DNA of 64,000 bases from Pseudomonas monteilii. Lineage in GTDB: Bacteria; Pseudomonadota; Gammaproteobacteria; Pseudomonadales; Pseudomonadaceae. Below, piece by piece: positions 52,268 to 62,487 of the stretch. The stretch is from NCBI GenBank assembly GCA_001534745.1, contig CP013997.1, forward strand, positions 434,001 through 498,000, given 5' to 3'. Position 1 is the stretch's first letter. Each line of letters opens with the position of its first letter. Below the pieces are notes generated by a model, which saw only the letters and a list, made by a program, of their open reading frames with translations, was not told the DNA's origin and did not search any database. Both the position numbers and the translations under genes were made by a program.

Positions 52268-53962
52268 ATGCACAGTCATGACCTCGCCCTGATCGGGCTG
52301 TTCCTGCTGCTGGTGATTCTGCCGGCGCCCTGGCTGGGCCGCTTCTACTACCGCGTCATGGAGGGTCAGCGCACCTGGCTGCACCCGGCATTGGCACCGA
52401 TCGAGCGCGGCTGCTACCGCCTGGCCGGTGTCCAGCCGCAGCAGGAGCAGGGCTGGCAGCGCTATGCCCTCGCGCTGCTGGCATTCAACCTGGCCGGGTT
52501 CGTGGCGCTGTTCGGCCTGCTCATGCTGCAAGGCCTACTGCCGCTCAATCCTCAAGGCCTGCCGGGCTTGGACGCGGCGCTGGCGTTCAACACGGCGGTC
52601 AGCTTCGTCACCAACACCAACTGGCAGGCCTACAGCGGCGAGGCGTCGCTGAGCTACCTGAGCCAGGCGCTCGGGCTGGGCGTGCAGAACTTCGTCAGCG
52701 CCGCCACCGGGCTGTGCGTGCTGGTGGCCCTGTGCCGGGGCCTGGCCCGTCGTTCGGCGAGCACCGTCGGCAATGCCTGGGCGGACCTGACCCGCGCCAC
52801 CCTGTACGGGCTGCTGCCGCTGAGCCTGCTGCTGGCCGTGCTGCTGCTGTGGCAAGGCGTGCCGCAGAACCTGGCGCCCTACGTCGAGGCCCACACCCTG
52901 CAAGGCACGCTCCAGCAGCTGCCGATGGGGCCGGCCGCGAGCCAGGTGGCGATCAAGCAGCTGGGCACCAATGGCGGAGGGTTCTTCGGAACCAACTCGG
53001 CCCACCCCTTCGAGAACCCGACGGCCTGGAGCAACCTGTTCGAGCTGGTGGCGATCCTGTTGATCCCGGCGGCCCTGGTGTTCACCTTCGGCCATTACGT
53101 CAAGGACCTGCGCCAGAGTCGGGCGATCTTCGCCACCATGCTGGTGCTGCTGTGCCTGGGCGGCGGGGTGGCGCTGTGGGCGGAGACGCAGCCGCTGACC
53201 GGGCTCGACCCGCACCTGATCCAGTCCGCCGCCCCGCTGGAGGGCAAGGAGGCCCGCTTCGGCAGCCTGGCCACCAGCCTATGGGCGGTGGTCACCACGG
53301 CCGCGTCCAACGGGTCGGTCAACGGCATGCACGACAGCCTGAACCCGCTGACCGGCCTGGTGGCAATGGTCAACATGATGCTCGGCGAGGTGGTCTTCGG
53401 CGGCGTCGGTGCCGGGCTCTACGGGATGTTGCTGTTCGTGCTGATCACCGTGTTCCTGGCAGGCCTGATGATCGGACGCACGCCCGAGTACCTGGGCAAG
53501 AAGCTCGGCGCCCACGAGGTCAAGCTGCTGGTGGCGACCTTGCTGGTGATGCCGGTGGGCGTGCTGGTGCTCGGCGCCATCGCCGCCAGCCTGCCCGGCA
53601 TCGAGGCGGCCCTGAGCAACCCGGGGCCCCACGGCTTCAGCGAATTGCTCTATGCCTACACCTCGGCCACGGCCAACAACGGCTCGGCCTTCGCCGGCTT
53701 CAACGCCAACAGCACGCCGCACAACCTGCTGCTGGGGCTGGCGATGCTCATCGGCCGCTTCGGCTACATCCTGCCGGTGCTGGCCCTGGCAGGCAGCCTG
53801 GCGGCGAAGAACGCCACGCCGGTCGGCCAGGACACCTTCCCCACCCACGGGCTGCTGTTCGTGGTGTTGCTGACCGTCACCTTGCTGGTGGTCGGCGGTT
53901 TGACCTTCCTGCCGACCCTGGCCCTGGGGCCGGTGGCCGATCACTTGAGCGTCGTGCGTTGA
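52268..53962 (+). CDS. kdpA: Potassium-transporting ATPase subunit KdpA
   Basis: K+-selective channel subunit of the KdpFABC pump, related to Trk/Ktr transporters. It is 564 aa with ten membrane helices and four pore-loop repeats. The selectivity-filter regions are visible as [43 protein letters not shown] and [12 protein letters not shown]. It is part of the kdpFABCDE operon. Confidence 0.97.
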   Translation: MHSHDLALIGLFLLLVILPAPWLGRFYYRVMEGQRTWLHPALAPIERGCYRLAGVQPQQEQGWQRYALALLAFNLAGFVALFGLLMLQGLLPLNPQGLPGLDAALAFNTAVSFVTNTNWQAYSGEASLSYLSQALGLGVQNFVSAATGLCVLVALCRGLARRSASTVGNAWADLTRATLYGLLPLSLLLAVLLLWQGVPQNLAPYVEAHTLQGTLQQLPMGPAASQVAIKQLGTNGGGFFGTNSAHPFENPTAWSNLFELVAILLIPAALVFTFGHYVKDLRQSRAIFATMLVLLCLGGGVALWAETQPLTGLDPHLIQSAAPLEGKEARFGSLATSLWAVVTTAASNGSVNGMHDSLNPLTGLVAMVNMMLGEVVFGGVGAGLYGMLLFVLITVFLAGLMIGRTPEYLGKKLGAHEVKLLVATLLVMPVGVLVLGAIAASLPGIEAALSNPGPHGFSELLYAYTSATANNGSAFAGFNANSTPHNLLLGLAMLIGRFGYILPVLALAGSLAAKNATPVGQDTFPTHGLLFVVLLTVTLLVVGGLTFLPTLALGPVADHLSVVR

Positions 53963-53970
53963 GGACTGCC

Positions 53971-56031
53971 ATGAACCTGCCCGTAGAACCTGCCCGTGAA
54001 AGCACCCCTGTCGTGCCCGTGGCCCAGACGCACCTGTCGGCGTTGTGGCGCCCGGCGTTGTGGCAGGCCGTCGTCAAGCTCGACCCCCGGCAGTTGCGCC
54101 GTTCGCCAGTGATGCTGGTGGTCGCGGTGACAGCGCTGTTCGCCACGTTGCTGTGCCTGCTGCCCAACGACGCCGTACCGGTGTCGGTCGGCGTGCAGAT
54201 CGCGCTGTGGCTGTGGTTCACCGTGCTGTTCGCCAACTTTGCCGAGGCCCTGGCCGAAGGGCGCGGCAAGGCGCGTGCCGACAGCCTGCGGGCAGGCAGC
54301 GTCGATGTGCAGGCCCGTCGCCGCACGGCCCAGGGGACCTTCGAGTCGGTCTCGGCGACCACCCTGCGTCGAGGCGACGTGGTGCGGGTCGACGCCGGTG
54401 AGCTGATCCCTGGCGATGGCGAAGTGCTCGAAGGCATCGCTGCCGTCGACGAAGCCGCCATCACCGGGGAATCGGCGCCAGTGATTCGCGAGTCCGGGGG
54501 CGATCGCTGCGCGGTCACCGGCAACACCCGGCTGGTCTCCGACTGGCTGTTGGTGCGCATCACCGCCAACCCGGGCGAGTCCACCCTCGACCGCATGATC
54601 GCCCTGGTCGAAGGCGCCCGCCGGCAGAAAACCCCCAACGAAACCGCCCTGGACATCCTGCTGATCGGGCTGACGCTGATCTTCCTGCTGGTGGTGGTGA
54701 CCTTGCAGCCGTTCGCCGCCTTCGCCGGGGGCGCCTTGCCGCTGCTGTTCCTGGTGGCGTTGCTGGTCACCTTGATCCCGACCACCATCGGCGGCCTGCT
54801 TTCGGCCATCGGCATCGCCGGCATGGACCGTCTGGTGCGCCTCAACGTGATCGCCAAGTCCGGGCGCGCCGTGGAGGCGGCCGGTGACGTGCACGTGCTG
54901 CTGCTCGACAAGACCGGCACCATCACCTTCGGCAACCGTCGCTGCACCGGGTTGTACGCCGCGCCGTCGGTCAGCAAGGCCGAGCTGGCCGATGTCGCCC
55001 TGCTGGCCTCGCTGGGCGACAGCACCGCCGAAGGCAAGTCGGTGGTGACCTACGTGGAGCAACTGGGCGTGGTGCGTCATCCGCAGCCGCCACAGGCCAC
55101 GCCGGTGCCGTTCAGCGCCGAGACTCGCCTGTCCGGGCTGGACCTGGGCGAGCGTCGCTACCGCAAAGGCGCGGTGGACGCGCTGCTGGCGTACCTGGGC
55201 AGCACCCGCGCAGCCTTGCCGGACAGCCTGGCGCGCGAGATCGAGCGGATCGCCCAGGCCGGCGGCACGCCCTTGCTGTTGGCGTGCGACGACCGCCTGA
55301 TCGGCGCCATCGAACTGACCGACGTGGTCAAGCCAGGCATCCGTGAACGGTTCGATGCCCTGCGCCAACTGGGCATCCGCACGGTGATGGTGACCGGCGA
55401 CAACCCGCTGACCGCCGCCGCCATCGCCGCCCAGGCCGGAGTCGACGACGTGATCGCCGAAGCCACGCCGCAGAAGAAGCTCGAACGCATCCGCCAGGAG
55501 CAAGGCCAGGGGCGTCTGGTCGCCATGTGCGGCGACGGCGCCAACGATGCCCCGGCGCTGGCCCAGGCCGATGTCGGCATGGCGATGAACGAAGGCACCC
55601 AGGCCGCGCGCGAGGCCGCCAACATGGTCGACCTGGACAGCGACCCGACCAAGCTGCTCGACGTGGTGCGCATCGGCAAGGAACTGCTCATGACCCGGGG
55701 TGCACTGACCACCTTTTCGGTGGCCAACGACGTGGCCAAGTACTTCGCCATCCTGCCGGCCCTGTTCGCCAGCCTCTACCCGCAACTGGACGTGCTCAAC
55801 GTCATGCACCTGCACAGCCCGCAGAGCGCGATCCTGTCGGCCATCGTCTTCAACGCGCTGATCATCGTCGCCCTGATCCCCCTGGCGCTGCGCGGCGTGC
55901 GGGTCCGGGCCGCCAGCGCCAACAGCCTGCTGCGACGCAACCTGCTGATCTACGGCGTGGGCGGGCTGCTGGTGCCGTTCGTCGGCATCAAGCTGATCGA
56001 CCTCGCGTTGACTGCCCTTCACCTGGTTTGA
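53971..56031 (+). CDS. kdpB: Potassium-transporting ATPase subunit KdpB
   Basis: P-type ATPase subunit that energises K+ uptake. It is 686 aa from the ATG at 53971 ([13 protein letters not shown]); a longer frame through kdpA is not coding. Motifs are the actuator TGES in [13 protein letters not shown] (its Ser is the inhibitory phosphorylation site in E. coli), phosphorylation site [21 protein letters not shown] nucleotide-binding, [14 protein letters not shown] and [14 protein letters not shown]. It lies 8 bp after kdpA. Confidence 0.97.
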   Translation: MNLPVEPARESTPVVPVAQTHLSALWRPALWQAVVKLDPRQLRRSPVMLVVAVTALFATLLCLLPNDAVPVSVGVQIALWLWFTVLFANFAEALAEGRGKARADSLRAGSVDVQARRRTAQGTFESVSATTLRRGDVVRVDAGELIPGDGEVLEGIAAVDEAAITGESAPVIRESGGDRCAVTGNTRLVSDWLLVRITANPGESTLDRMIALVEGARRQKTPNETALDILLIGLTLIFLLVVVTLQPFAAFAGGALPLLFLVALLVTLIPTTIGGLLSAIGIAGMDRLVRLNVIAKSGRAVEAAGDVHVLLLDKTGTITFGNRRCTGLYAAPSVSKAELADVALLASLGDSTAEGKSVVTYVEQLGVVRHPQPPQATPVPFSAETRLSGLDLGERRYRKGAVDALLAYLGSTRAALPDSLAREIERIAQAGGTPLLLACDDRLIGAIELTDVVKPGIRERFDALRQLGIRTVMVTGDNPLTAAAIAAQAGVDDVIAEATPQKKLERIRQEQGQGRLVAMCGDGANDAPALAQADVGMAMNEGTQAAREAANMVDLDSDPTKLLDVVRIGKELLMTRGALTTFSVANDVAKYFAILPALFASLYPQLDVLNVMHLHSPQSAILSAIVFNALIIVALIPLALRGVRVRAASANSLLRRNLLIYGVGGLLVPFVGIKLIDLALTALHLV

Positions 56032-56042
56032 GGAACGCCCCC

Positions 56043-56603
56043 ATGAACACTGTGCTTCGTCCCGCCATCAGCCTCCTGGCTGCGCTGGCCCTGCTGACCG
56101 GGGTCGCCTACCCGCTGCTGGTCGGCGCCATCGGGCGCCTCGCCTTCACCGAGCAGGCCCAGGGCAGCCTGGTGCGTAACCCCCAGGGCCAGGTGATCGG
56201 TTCGACGCCGATCGCCCAGGCGTTCACCGGCGATGCCTGGTTCCAGCCCCGACCTTCGGCAGGCGCCTTCGCCACCGTCGCCAGCGCCGCCAGCAACCTG
56301 GCCACCCATAACCCGGCGCTGGCCCAGCGCCTGCGTGACGATGCCGAACGCCTGAGCGGGCAGGGCGAAGGGCCGGTGCCGCTGGCCTTGCTGACCACCT
56401 CCGGCAGTGGTCTGGACCCGGACCTTCCGCCGGACGCGGCGTTGTGGCAGGTTAAGCGCATCGCCGCTGCCCGCCACCTGGACGCCGCCGTGCTGGAAGC
56501 CCTGGTGCGCCAGCAGGTGCGCACGCCGTGGGTCGGCCCGCCGGTGGTCAACGTGCTGGCCTTGAACCTGATGCTGCAGCAACGCTGGCCCCTGATGCCC
56601 TGA
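56043..56603 (+). CDS. kdpC: Potassium-transporting ATPase subunit KdpC
   Basis: Accessory subunit with one N-terminal membrane helix (PAISLLAALALLTGVAYPLLVG) and a periplasmic domain. It is 186 aa from the ATG at 56043. Family signatures are GSLVRNPQGQVIGSTPIAQ, FQPRPSA and the C-terminal PPVVNVLALNLML. Its stop overlaps a possible kdpD start. Confidence 0.96.
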   Translation: MNTVLRPAISLLAALALLTGVAYPLLVGAIGRLAFTEQAQGSLVRNPQGQVIGSTPIAQAFTGDAWFQPRPSAGAFATVASAASNLATHNPALAQRLRDDAERLSGQGEGPVPLALLTTSGSGLDPDLPPDAALWQVKRIAAARHLDAAVLEALVRQQVRTPWVGPPVVNVLALNLMLQQRWPLMP

Positions 56604-56617
56604 TGAGGTACTGCTCG

Positions 56618-59242
56618 ATGAAGGATGCGGCTCGCGCCGACGCGCTGCTGGCGGCCCTGTCCGATGGCCGGGGCCGCCTGAAGGTGTACCTGGGCGCCAG
56701 CGCCGGTGTCGGCAAGACCTGCGCCCTGCTGCGCACCGCCCATGACCTGCAACGCCAGGGCGTTCGGGTACGGGTCGGCTGGGTCGAGACCCATGGTCGC
56801 GCCGAGACCGAAGCCTTGCTGGTGGGGCTGCCTATGCAGCCACGCGTGCGACGGCCTTATCGCGACCGGACCCTCGAAGCGCTGGACCTCGACGCCCTGC
56901 TGGCGGCCCGACCCCAGGTGGCGCTGGTGGACGAACTGGCGCACAGCAATGCACCGGGCAGCCGGCATGCCAAGCGCTGGCAGGATGTCCGCGAATTGCT
57001 GGCTGCCGGCATCGACGTGCACACCACCCTCAACGTCCAGCACCTGGAAAGCCTCAACGACCAGGTTCACGGCATCACCGGCGTGCGTGTCCAGGAGACC
57101 GTGCCGGACTGGGTGGTGCTGGAGGCGCACGAGCTGGTGCTGATCGACCTGCCACCCCGTGAGCTGCTGGAGCGCCTGCGGGCCGGCAAGGTGTACATGC
57201 CCGAGCAGGCCCGCGCGGCCATCGAGGCGTTCTTCGTGCCGACCCACCTGGCCGCATTGCGCGAACTGGCGATGCAGGTCGCCGCGGCCCACGTCGAAGG
57301 CGATGTCGCCCAAGGCTATCGCCAGCAGGGGCTGCCGTTGCCGCAAGGGCGGGGGCGGCTGCTGGTGGCGGTCCAGGGCGATGCGCAGGCCGAGCGCCTG
57401 GTTCGTCACGCCAGCCGGGTCGCCGAGCGTCGCCACCTGCCCTGGGCGCTGGTGCACGTCGATACCGGTCGTGGCCTGGACGACGCGCATCGGCAACGGC
57501 TGATGGCGGCGCAGCGCCTGGCCGAGCGGCTGGGCGGCGAGGTGGTCCGGCTGCGCGCCCACGACGTGGCCGATGCCTTGCTCCAGCATGCCGCCCAACG
57601 CCGGGCCACGGTGCTGTTGCTGGCCGCCGCACGGCGTCGCCTCTGGGGGCTGGGCCTGCCAGGTCGCTTGCTGGGCCGGGCCAAGGGGCTGGAAGTCGCC
57701 GTGCTCGACCGCGAGGCCGCAGACGCGTCCCGGACACGGCGCTGGCGTCCGGCCACCCGACGCCGGTATCTGGCCCTGGCGGTGCTGGTCTCGGCCCTGG
57801 CGGCCGCGCTGTCCTGGGGGCTCTCCACCTGGCTGGCGCTGCCCAACATCTCCCTGGTGTTCCTGGCCGGTGTCCTGGTGGTCGCGGTGATCGGCGGCCT
57901 CGGGCCGGCGCTGCTGAGCGCGGGGCTGTCGTTCCTGCTCTACGATTTCCTGTTCATCACGCCGTTGTATTCGTTCTCGGTGGACCTGCAGGAAGACGTG
58001 CTGACCTTGCTGTTCTTCCTGTTCATGGCGACCGTGACCGGCAACCTGGCCACTGCTCAGCGCCGGCAGTTGCTGGCGCTGCGCGACACCCAGGCGCACA
58101 CCGACGAACTGCTCGACCTGTCCGGTCACCTGGCCGCCGCCAGTGACCGTGAGGCGGTTCTGGCGGCAGCGCGCCGGCACTTCGAGGGCTGGACCGACGT
58201 GCACGTCACCGTCCATGGACAGGACCCCCATGGGGCGCTCGACCTGCCCTCGAGCCGTGCCGAGGTCGACCGCGCCACCGCGCAATGGGCCTGGAAGCAC
58301 GGGCAGGCGGCCGGCCAGGGCACCGGCACGCTGCCCGCCAGCCAGGCCTGGTGGTGGCCCTTGTGCGTCGAGGGCGGCAGCGTCGGCCTGCTCGGCCTGT
58401 GGCCGAAGGCAGGTCAGCCGATACCCGAGGCACGACGACGCCTGGCCATGGCGCTGGGCCAGCCTTTGGGCCAGGCGCTGGCCCGCGCGGCCCTGGCCGA
58501 AGAGCTGGAGGCCGCCCGCTTGCTGGGCGAAACCGAAACCTTGCGCAGCGCCTTGCTGGCCTCGGTCTCCCATGACCTGCGCACCCCGCTGACCGCCATG
58601 CGTGGCAGCCTGGAGAGCCTGCAACTGTTCGGCGAGACCCTGGATCAGGCCGATCGCGACGCCCTGCTCGAAGGCACGCGCCTGGAGTGCGAGCGGCTCG
58701 ACCGCTACATCCAGAACCTGCTGGACATGACCCGCCTGGGCCACGGCGCGCTCAGTCTGGCCCGCGACTGGGTCGCGCCGGCCGACATCGTGGCCTGCGC
58801 GGTGCAGCGCCTGCAGGCGGTCCTGGCGCCCGTGCGCCTGCGGCTCGAGCTGCCCGAGGGGTTGCCGCTGCTCTATGCGCACCCGGCGCTGATCGAGCAG
58901 GCCCTGGTCAACGTCCTGGAGAACGCCGCACGCTTCTCCCCACCCCAGGGGCAGGTGGTGGTGTCGGTCACCGTCGAAGGCGACCGGCTCGGGCTCTCGG
59001 TCAGCGACCAGGGCCCCGGCATTCCGCCCGAGGAACGGGCCAAGGTCTTCGACCTGTTCTACACCGCCAGCCGTGGCGATCGCGGCGGGCAGGGCACCGG
59101 GCTGGGCCTGGCCATCTGCCAGGGCATGGTGGGCGCCCACGGTGGGCAGGTCAGCGTCGAGGCCGGACCGGACGGGCAGGGCACCTGCATCACGCTACAC
59201 TTGCCGCTTCACCCTCAGCCGGCCGAAGAGACCCCCGCATGA
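56618..59242 (+). CDS. kdpD: Sensor histidine kinase KdpD
   Basis: K+/turgor sensor kinase of the KdpDE system. It is 874 aa from the ATG at 56618, with GAGG about 10 bp upstream; an ATG at 56603 overlapping the kdpC stop is an alternative. Domains are an N-terminal KdpD domain with Walker A GASAGVGKT (about 29-37), a UspA-like domain, four membrane helices near 380-480, a GAF-like region, the phospho-His in SVSHDLRTPLT, and an ATPase domain (NVLENAARFSPP, GTGLGLAICQGMV). Confidence 0.95.
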   Translation: MKDAARADALLAALSDGRGRLKVYLGASAGVGKTCALLRTAHDLQRQGVRVRVGWVETHGRAETEALLVGLPMQPRVRRPYRDRTLEALDLDALLAARPQVALVDELAHSNAPGSRHAKRWQDVRELLAAGIDVHTTLNVQHLESLNDQVHGITGVRVQETVPDWVVLEAHELVLIDLPPRELLERLRAGKVYMPEQARAAIEAFFVPTHLAALRELAMQVAAAHVEGDVAQGYRQQGLPLPQGRGRLLVAVQGDAQAERLVRHASRVAERRHLPWALVHVDTGRGLDDAHRQRLMAAQRLAERLGGEVVRLRAHDVADALLQHAAQRRATVLLLAAARRRLWGLGLPGRLLGRAKGLEVAVLDREAADASRTRRWRPATRRRYLALAVLVSALAAALSWGLSTWLALPNISLVFLAGVLVVAVIGGLGPALLSAGLSFLLYDFLFITPLYSFSVDLQEDVLTLLFFLFMATVTGNLATAQRRQLLALRDTQAHTDELLDLSGHLAAASDREAVLAAARRHFEGWTDVHVTVHGQDPHGALDLPSSRAEVDRATAQWAWKHGQAAGQGTGTLPASQAWWWPLCVEGGSVGLLGLWPKAGQPIPEARRRLAMALGQPLGQALARAALAEELEAARLLGETETLRSALLASVSHDLRTPLTAMRGSLESLQLFGETLDQADRDALLEGTRLECERLDRYIQNLLDMTRLGHGALSLARDWVAPADIVACAVQRLQAVLAPVRLRLELPEGLPLLYAHPALIEQALVNVLENAARFSPPQGQVVVSVTVEGDRLGLSVSDQGPGIPPEERAKVFDLFYTASRGDRGGQGTGLGLAICQGMVGAHGGQVSVEAGPDGQGTCITLHLPLHPQPAEETPA

Positions 59243-59940
59243 CCCTGGCACCCACCGTTCTGGTGATCGACGACGAACCGCAGATTCGCAAGTTCCTACG
59301 CATCAGCCTGAGCAGCCAAGGCTACACGGTACTGGAGGCCGAGACGGCCACACAGGGCCTGGGCCTGAGCGCCACCCGCCAGCCCGACCTGATCGTGCTC
59401 GACCTCGGCCTGCCGGACCGCGACGGCCAGGACGTGCTGGTCGAACTGCGCGAATGGAGCGCCACCCCGGTCCTGGTGCTCTCCGCCCGCGCCAGCGAAG
59501 CGCAGAAGGTCCAGGCCCTGGACGCCGGGGCCAACGACTACATGGTCAAGCCGTTCGGCATCCAGGAGTTCCTGGCCCGCGTGCGTGGGCTGCTGCGCCA
59601 GGCCGGTGGCCGCGAACACACCCAGGCCGTGGTCACGGTGGGCGACCTGCGCCTGGACTTCAGCGCCCGCGAAGTCACCCTCGACGGACGCCGCCTGGCG
59701 CTGACGCCCCGGGAGTATGCGGTGTTGTGCCAGCTGGCCCGACATCCGGGACGGGTGATCACCCAGCGCCAGCTGCTGGCCGACATCTGGGGCGCGACAC
59801 ACCAGGACGACACGCACTACCTGCGCGTGGTGGTCGGCCACCTGCGGCAGAAGCTCGGCGATGCGTCGGCGGCGCCGCGCTACCTGCATACCGAGGCGGG
59901 GGTGGGGTATCGGTTGGGCGATGGCGAGACGTGTGGCTGA
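59239..59940 (+). CDS. kdpE: Response regulator KdpE
   Basis: OmpR-type activator of kdpFABC. It is 233 aa from the ATG at 59239, overlapping kdpD by 4 bp. The receiver domain has the acidic pair in VLVIDDEPQIRK, the phospho-Asp in LIVLDLGLPDRDG and Lys in MVKPFG. The C-terminal winged helix has LTPREYAVLCQLARHPGRVI and LRVVVGHLRQKLGD. A terminator follows. Confidence 0.96.
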   Translation: MTLAPTVLVIDDEPQIRKFLRISLSSQGYTVLEAETATQGLGLSATRQPDLIVLDLGLPDRDGQDVLVELREWSATPVLVLSARASEAQKVQALDAGANDYMVKPFGIQEFLARVRGLLRQAGGREHTQAVVTVGDLRLDFSAREVTLDGRRLALTPREYAVLCQLARHPGRVITQRQLLADIWGATHQDDTHYLRVVVGHLRQKLGDASAAPRYLHTEAGVGYRLGDGETCG

Positions 59941-59954
59941 ACGGCGGGCACTAA

Positions 59955-59980
59955 AAAGCCGGCTTGTGGCCGGCTTTCGG
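59955..59980 (+). terminator. Terminator after kdpE
   Basis: An 8-bp stem AAAGCCGG / CCGGCTTT (59955-59962 and 59970-59977) lies 14 bp after kdpE. The U tract is short (TTTC). The 180 bp that follow hold no gene that I can support. Confidence 0.65.
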
Positions 59981-60159
59981 CGATGGTCTGGACCTACTTT
60001 TGGTAAGCCATGACCACCTGCAAAGGGTGATCGGCCATAAAGGCCTCAGGGGACGAGCCGCGAGGTTCGCGGTGGTCCGAGCCCTGTCTGCGCGAAGGCC
60101 GACAGTGACAGAAAGTAGGCGGCAGGATACCTGGCATCGCCGCGCTTGCCCAGTGGCAA

Positions 60160-60876
60160 TTACCCCGTCTGGTACAGCCGCGTGCTGCACAGGTGCGAAT
60201 ACCAGAACACCCGACCGATCACCTCGATCCCGTGGACCCGTCGCTGGGCCAGGCTGTAGTACTCGCTCGGGTACTCGTCATCGTCATGGTTGTGCAGGCA
60301 CAGGACGTTGTCCCGGTCCAGGGCGACCTGGTGTACCCGCAGCGTGCCCAGGTGCAACAGGGCATAGAGGTCACCGTCGACGATCTGGGTCTGGCCGCGG
60401 TCGACCGCCAGGGTAGCGCCCACTGCCAGGCGCGGCTGCATGTTGCTGCCGGGCACGGTAAGGCAGATCGCCTGGGCCAGGTCGACGCCCTGTGCGTCGA
60501 GCAATGGCCGGGGCAAGGCCAGGAAGCGGTCGGGGGTGGACTGCAGCTTGCCTTCGCAGACCGTCTGGTGAGGCAGGCGAACGATCTCGGCCTCCTGCGC
60601 GACCAGCTCGGGCGACAGCGGGACTGCTTGCTGAGGATGAGCGATGCACGGCGGGTGCTGGGCCGAGTGCGGGTGCTTGCGCCCTTGGCCCGACAGCAGC
60701 CAGCGGCGATTGACCGACAGCAACTGGGCGAATTCGTCGAGACGCGCCAGGGGAACGCCGCGCTTGAACCAGTTGTGGACGTGCTGGGGCGTGACGTCGC
60801 GATGGGCCGCGAAGTCGGCGGGGGTCAGGTTGCATTCTTGCAGGAGGGCCTTGAGGCGGTCGCCGGATGTCTTCAT
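60160..60876 (-). CDS. XRE-family regulator with an S24-like domain lacking the peptidase dyad
   Basis: It is 238 aa. The N-terminal HTH spans about residues 5-60 (LTPADFAAHRDVTPQHVHNWFKRG). The C-terminal half (about 95-225) has the LexA/CI S24 fold (VPGSNMQPRLAVGATLAVDR, DGDLYALLHLGTLRVHQV). The catalytic Ser of the usual GDSM motif is Asn145, and the Lys position is His182, so self-cleavage is not expected. It may bind a ligand or only dimerise. No prophage genes surround it. Confidence 0.83.
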   Translation of the reverse strand: MKTSGDRLKALLQECNLTPADFAAHRDVTPQHVHNWFKRGVPLARLDEFAQLLSVNRRWLLSGQGRKHPHSAQHPPCIAHPQQAVPLSPELVAQEAEIVRLPHQTVCEGKLQSTPDRFLALPRPLLDAQGVDLAQAICLTVPGSNMQPRLAVGATLAVDRGQTQIVDGDLYALLHLGTLRVHQVALDRDNVLCLHNHDDDEYPSEYYSLAQRRVHGIEVIGRVFWYSHLCSTRLYQTG

Positions 60877-60912
60877 GGCGCCGAGTCTAGCGAGCAGGCG
60901 AGGGTGGGGGAA

Positions 60913-60927
60913 TAAACGCGGTGTTTA
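60913..60927. promoter_or_regulatory. Palindrome upstream of the XRE/S24 regulator
   Basis: TAAAC-N5-GTTTA is a perfect 5-bp-arm palindrome centred 44 bp before the regulator start, in an otherwise GC-rich gap. It is a candidate autoregulatory operator. Confidence 0.4.
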
Positions 60928-61043
60928 CGCCAGCCGGCAGGCTGTAGGAAACGTCTGGACGACCTGAAGGGTGGACCGGTAGGAACCGGGGCCAGAGGGC
61001 CCCGATCGTCGCAGGCGTGGCCAGGACGTGCCTGGCCGTCGCA

Positions 61044-61571
61044 TCAGCCCTTGTAGGCCGCTGCCGACTTGGTGATCGCTTCGCGGGCGGCGTCAGCGCC
61101 GGCCCAGCCTTCGATCTTGACCCACTTGCCCTTCTCCAGATCCTTGTAGTTGGCGAAGAAGTGCTCGATCTGCTGGATCAGCAGCGGTGGCAGGTCGGTG
61201 TATTCCTTCACGTCGACGTACAGCTGCGACAGCTTGTCGTGCGGCACGGCGATGACCTTGGCGTCGCCGCCGCCGTCGTCGGTCATGTTCAGCACGCCGA
61301 CCGGACGGGCGCGGATCACCGAGCCTGGCGCGACCGGGTACGGGGTGACGACCAGCACGTCCAGCGGATCACCGTCGTCGGCCAGGGTGTTGGGGATGAA
61401 GCCGTAGTTGGCCGGGTAGAACATCGGGGTGGCCATGAAACGGTCGACGAACAGGGTGTCGCTGTCCTTGTCGATCTCGTATTTGATCGGCGCGTGGTTG
61501 GCCGGGATCTCGATGGCAACGTAGATATCGTTCGGCAGGTCTTTGCCTGCCGGAATCTTGCTGTAGCTCAT
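61044..61571 (-). CDS. ppa: Inorganic pyrophosphatase, family I
   Basis: Hydrolyses PPi to pull biosynthetic reactions. It is 175 aa from the ATG at 61571 ([18 protein letters not shown]), the E. coli size. Active-site segments are visible: [43 protein letters not shown] with the Asp metal ligands, and [17 protein letters not shown]-rich hairpins without U tracts follow the stop (61019-61037 and 60988-61003). Confidence 0.97.
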   Translation of the reverse strand: MSYSKIPAGKDLPNDIYVAIEIPANHAPIKYEIDKDSDTLFVDRFMATPMFYPANYGFIPNTLADDGDPLDVLVVTPYPVAPGSVIRARPVGVLNMTDDGGGDAKVIAVPHDKLSQLYVDVKEYTDLPPLLIQQIEHFFANYKDLEKGKWVKIEGWAGADAAREAITKSAAAYKG

Positions 61572-61664
61572 TGGGCTGTGCCCCCATGTTTGACCAGAAA
61601 AATTGGCCGCGATTATAGGCACATTCCCCCGGCCCATGCCACGCCCGCCGGGCCTTCGTGGGGC

Positions 61665-62480
61665 TCAGGCCGGGTCCGGGCGATAGTGAGGGTGCTCAGC
61701 CTGCAGCCGGCTCAGGCGGGCGCGCGGGTCCTGTCGATAGAACCGCTGCAGCTGCTGGTACACCTGGGGATAGGCCTCGTGCAGCAGGTCCGGTGCGCTG
61801 AAGAAGTACTCGCTGGTCACGGCGAAGAACTCGGCCGGGTTCTCGGCGGCATAGGGGTCGATGGCGGTCTGCGCCTCGGGGTTGGCGTCCAACTGACGGT
61901 TCAGGTCGTCGTAGGCGCCTTGCATGGCCTGGGCCCAGTCTTGCACCGACTGGTCGCGGTGCAGCGGTGGCAGGCCGTTGGCGTCGCCGTTGAGCATGTC
62001 GAGCTTGTGCGCCAGTTCGTGGATGACCAGGTTGTAGCCATCCCAGCCACCGCTGGCCAACACCCCCTGCCAGGCCAGGATCACCGGCCCCTGCTGCCAG
62101 GCCTCGCCACTGTGCTCGCCGTCCCAGGCATGCTCCACGCCACTGGCGTCGCGGTGTCGCTGCGGGCTGCGGAAGTCGTCGGGGTAGAGGATCAGTTCGT
62201 GAAAGCCCTGATACCAGTTCAGGTCGCCCAGGTGCAGCAGTGGCAACTGGGCCTGGGCCGCCAGAAACAGGCGCTGGTCGGCGTCCAGTTCGAGCCCGGA
62301 CAGGCTGGTCAGGTGCTTGTCGTGCAGGAACAGCACACTGGCCTCGCGCAGCCAGCGGTCTTCCTCGTCGCTCAACCCGTCGAGCAGCGGCAGACGTTCA
62401 CGCACGGCCTGCCACTGCTGGGCATCGAGCGGGTAGCGGGCCAGGGTGCGCCGGCGCTGCCAGGCGCGTAAGGACCACAT
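61665..62480 (-). CDS. mtfA: Zinc-dependent peptidase of the MtfA family
   Basis: It is 271 aa. The zincin motif HELAH is at residues 154-158 (VIHELAHKLDML), with the third-ligand region EFFAVTSEYFF further on. In E. coli MtfA binds the glucose-PTS repressor Mlc and is a metallopeptidase; Pseudomonas has little PTS glucose uptake, so the role here may differ. It lies 7 bp downstream of the DedA gene and is probably co-transcribed with it. Confidence 0.9.
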   Translation of the reverse strand: MWSLRAWQRRRTLARYPLDAQQWQAVRERLPLLDGLSDEEDRWLREASVLFLHDKHLTSLSGLELDADQRLFLAAQAQLPLLHLGDLNWYQGFHELILYPDDFRSPQRHRDASGVEHAWDGEHSGEAWQQGPVILAWQGVLASGGWDGYNLVIHELAHKLDMLNGDANGLPPLHRDQSVQDWAQAMQGAYDDLNRQLDANPEAQTAIDPYAAENPAEFFAVTSEYFFSAPDLLHEAYPQVYQQLQRFYRQDPRARLSRLQAEHPHYRPDPA

Positions 62481-62487
62481 GGGCGTC

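Noticed and set aside
56108..59140. 1010-codon open frame antisense to kdpC-kdpD
   Set aside because: KdpD is complete on the plus strand; the antisense frame has no recognisable fold or ribosome-binding site.
59951..60190. 79-codon minus-strand frame between kdpE and the S24 regulator
   Set aside because: It crosses the kdpE terminator and overlaps the regulator's 3' end; there is no ribosome-binding site and its composition is unlike a protein.
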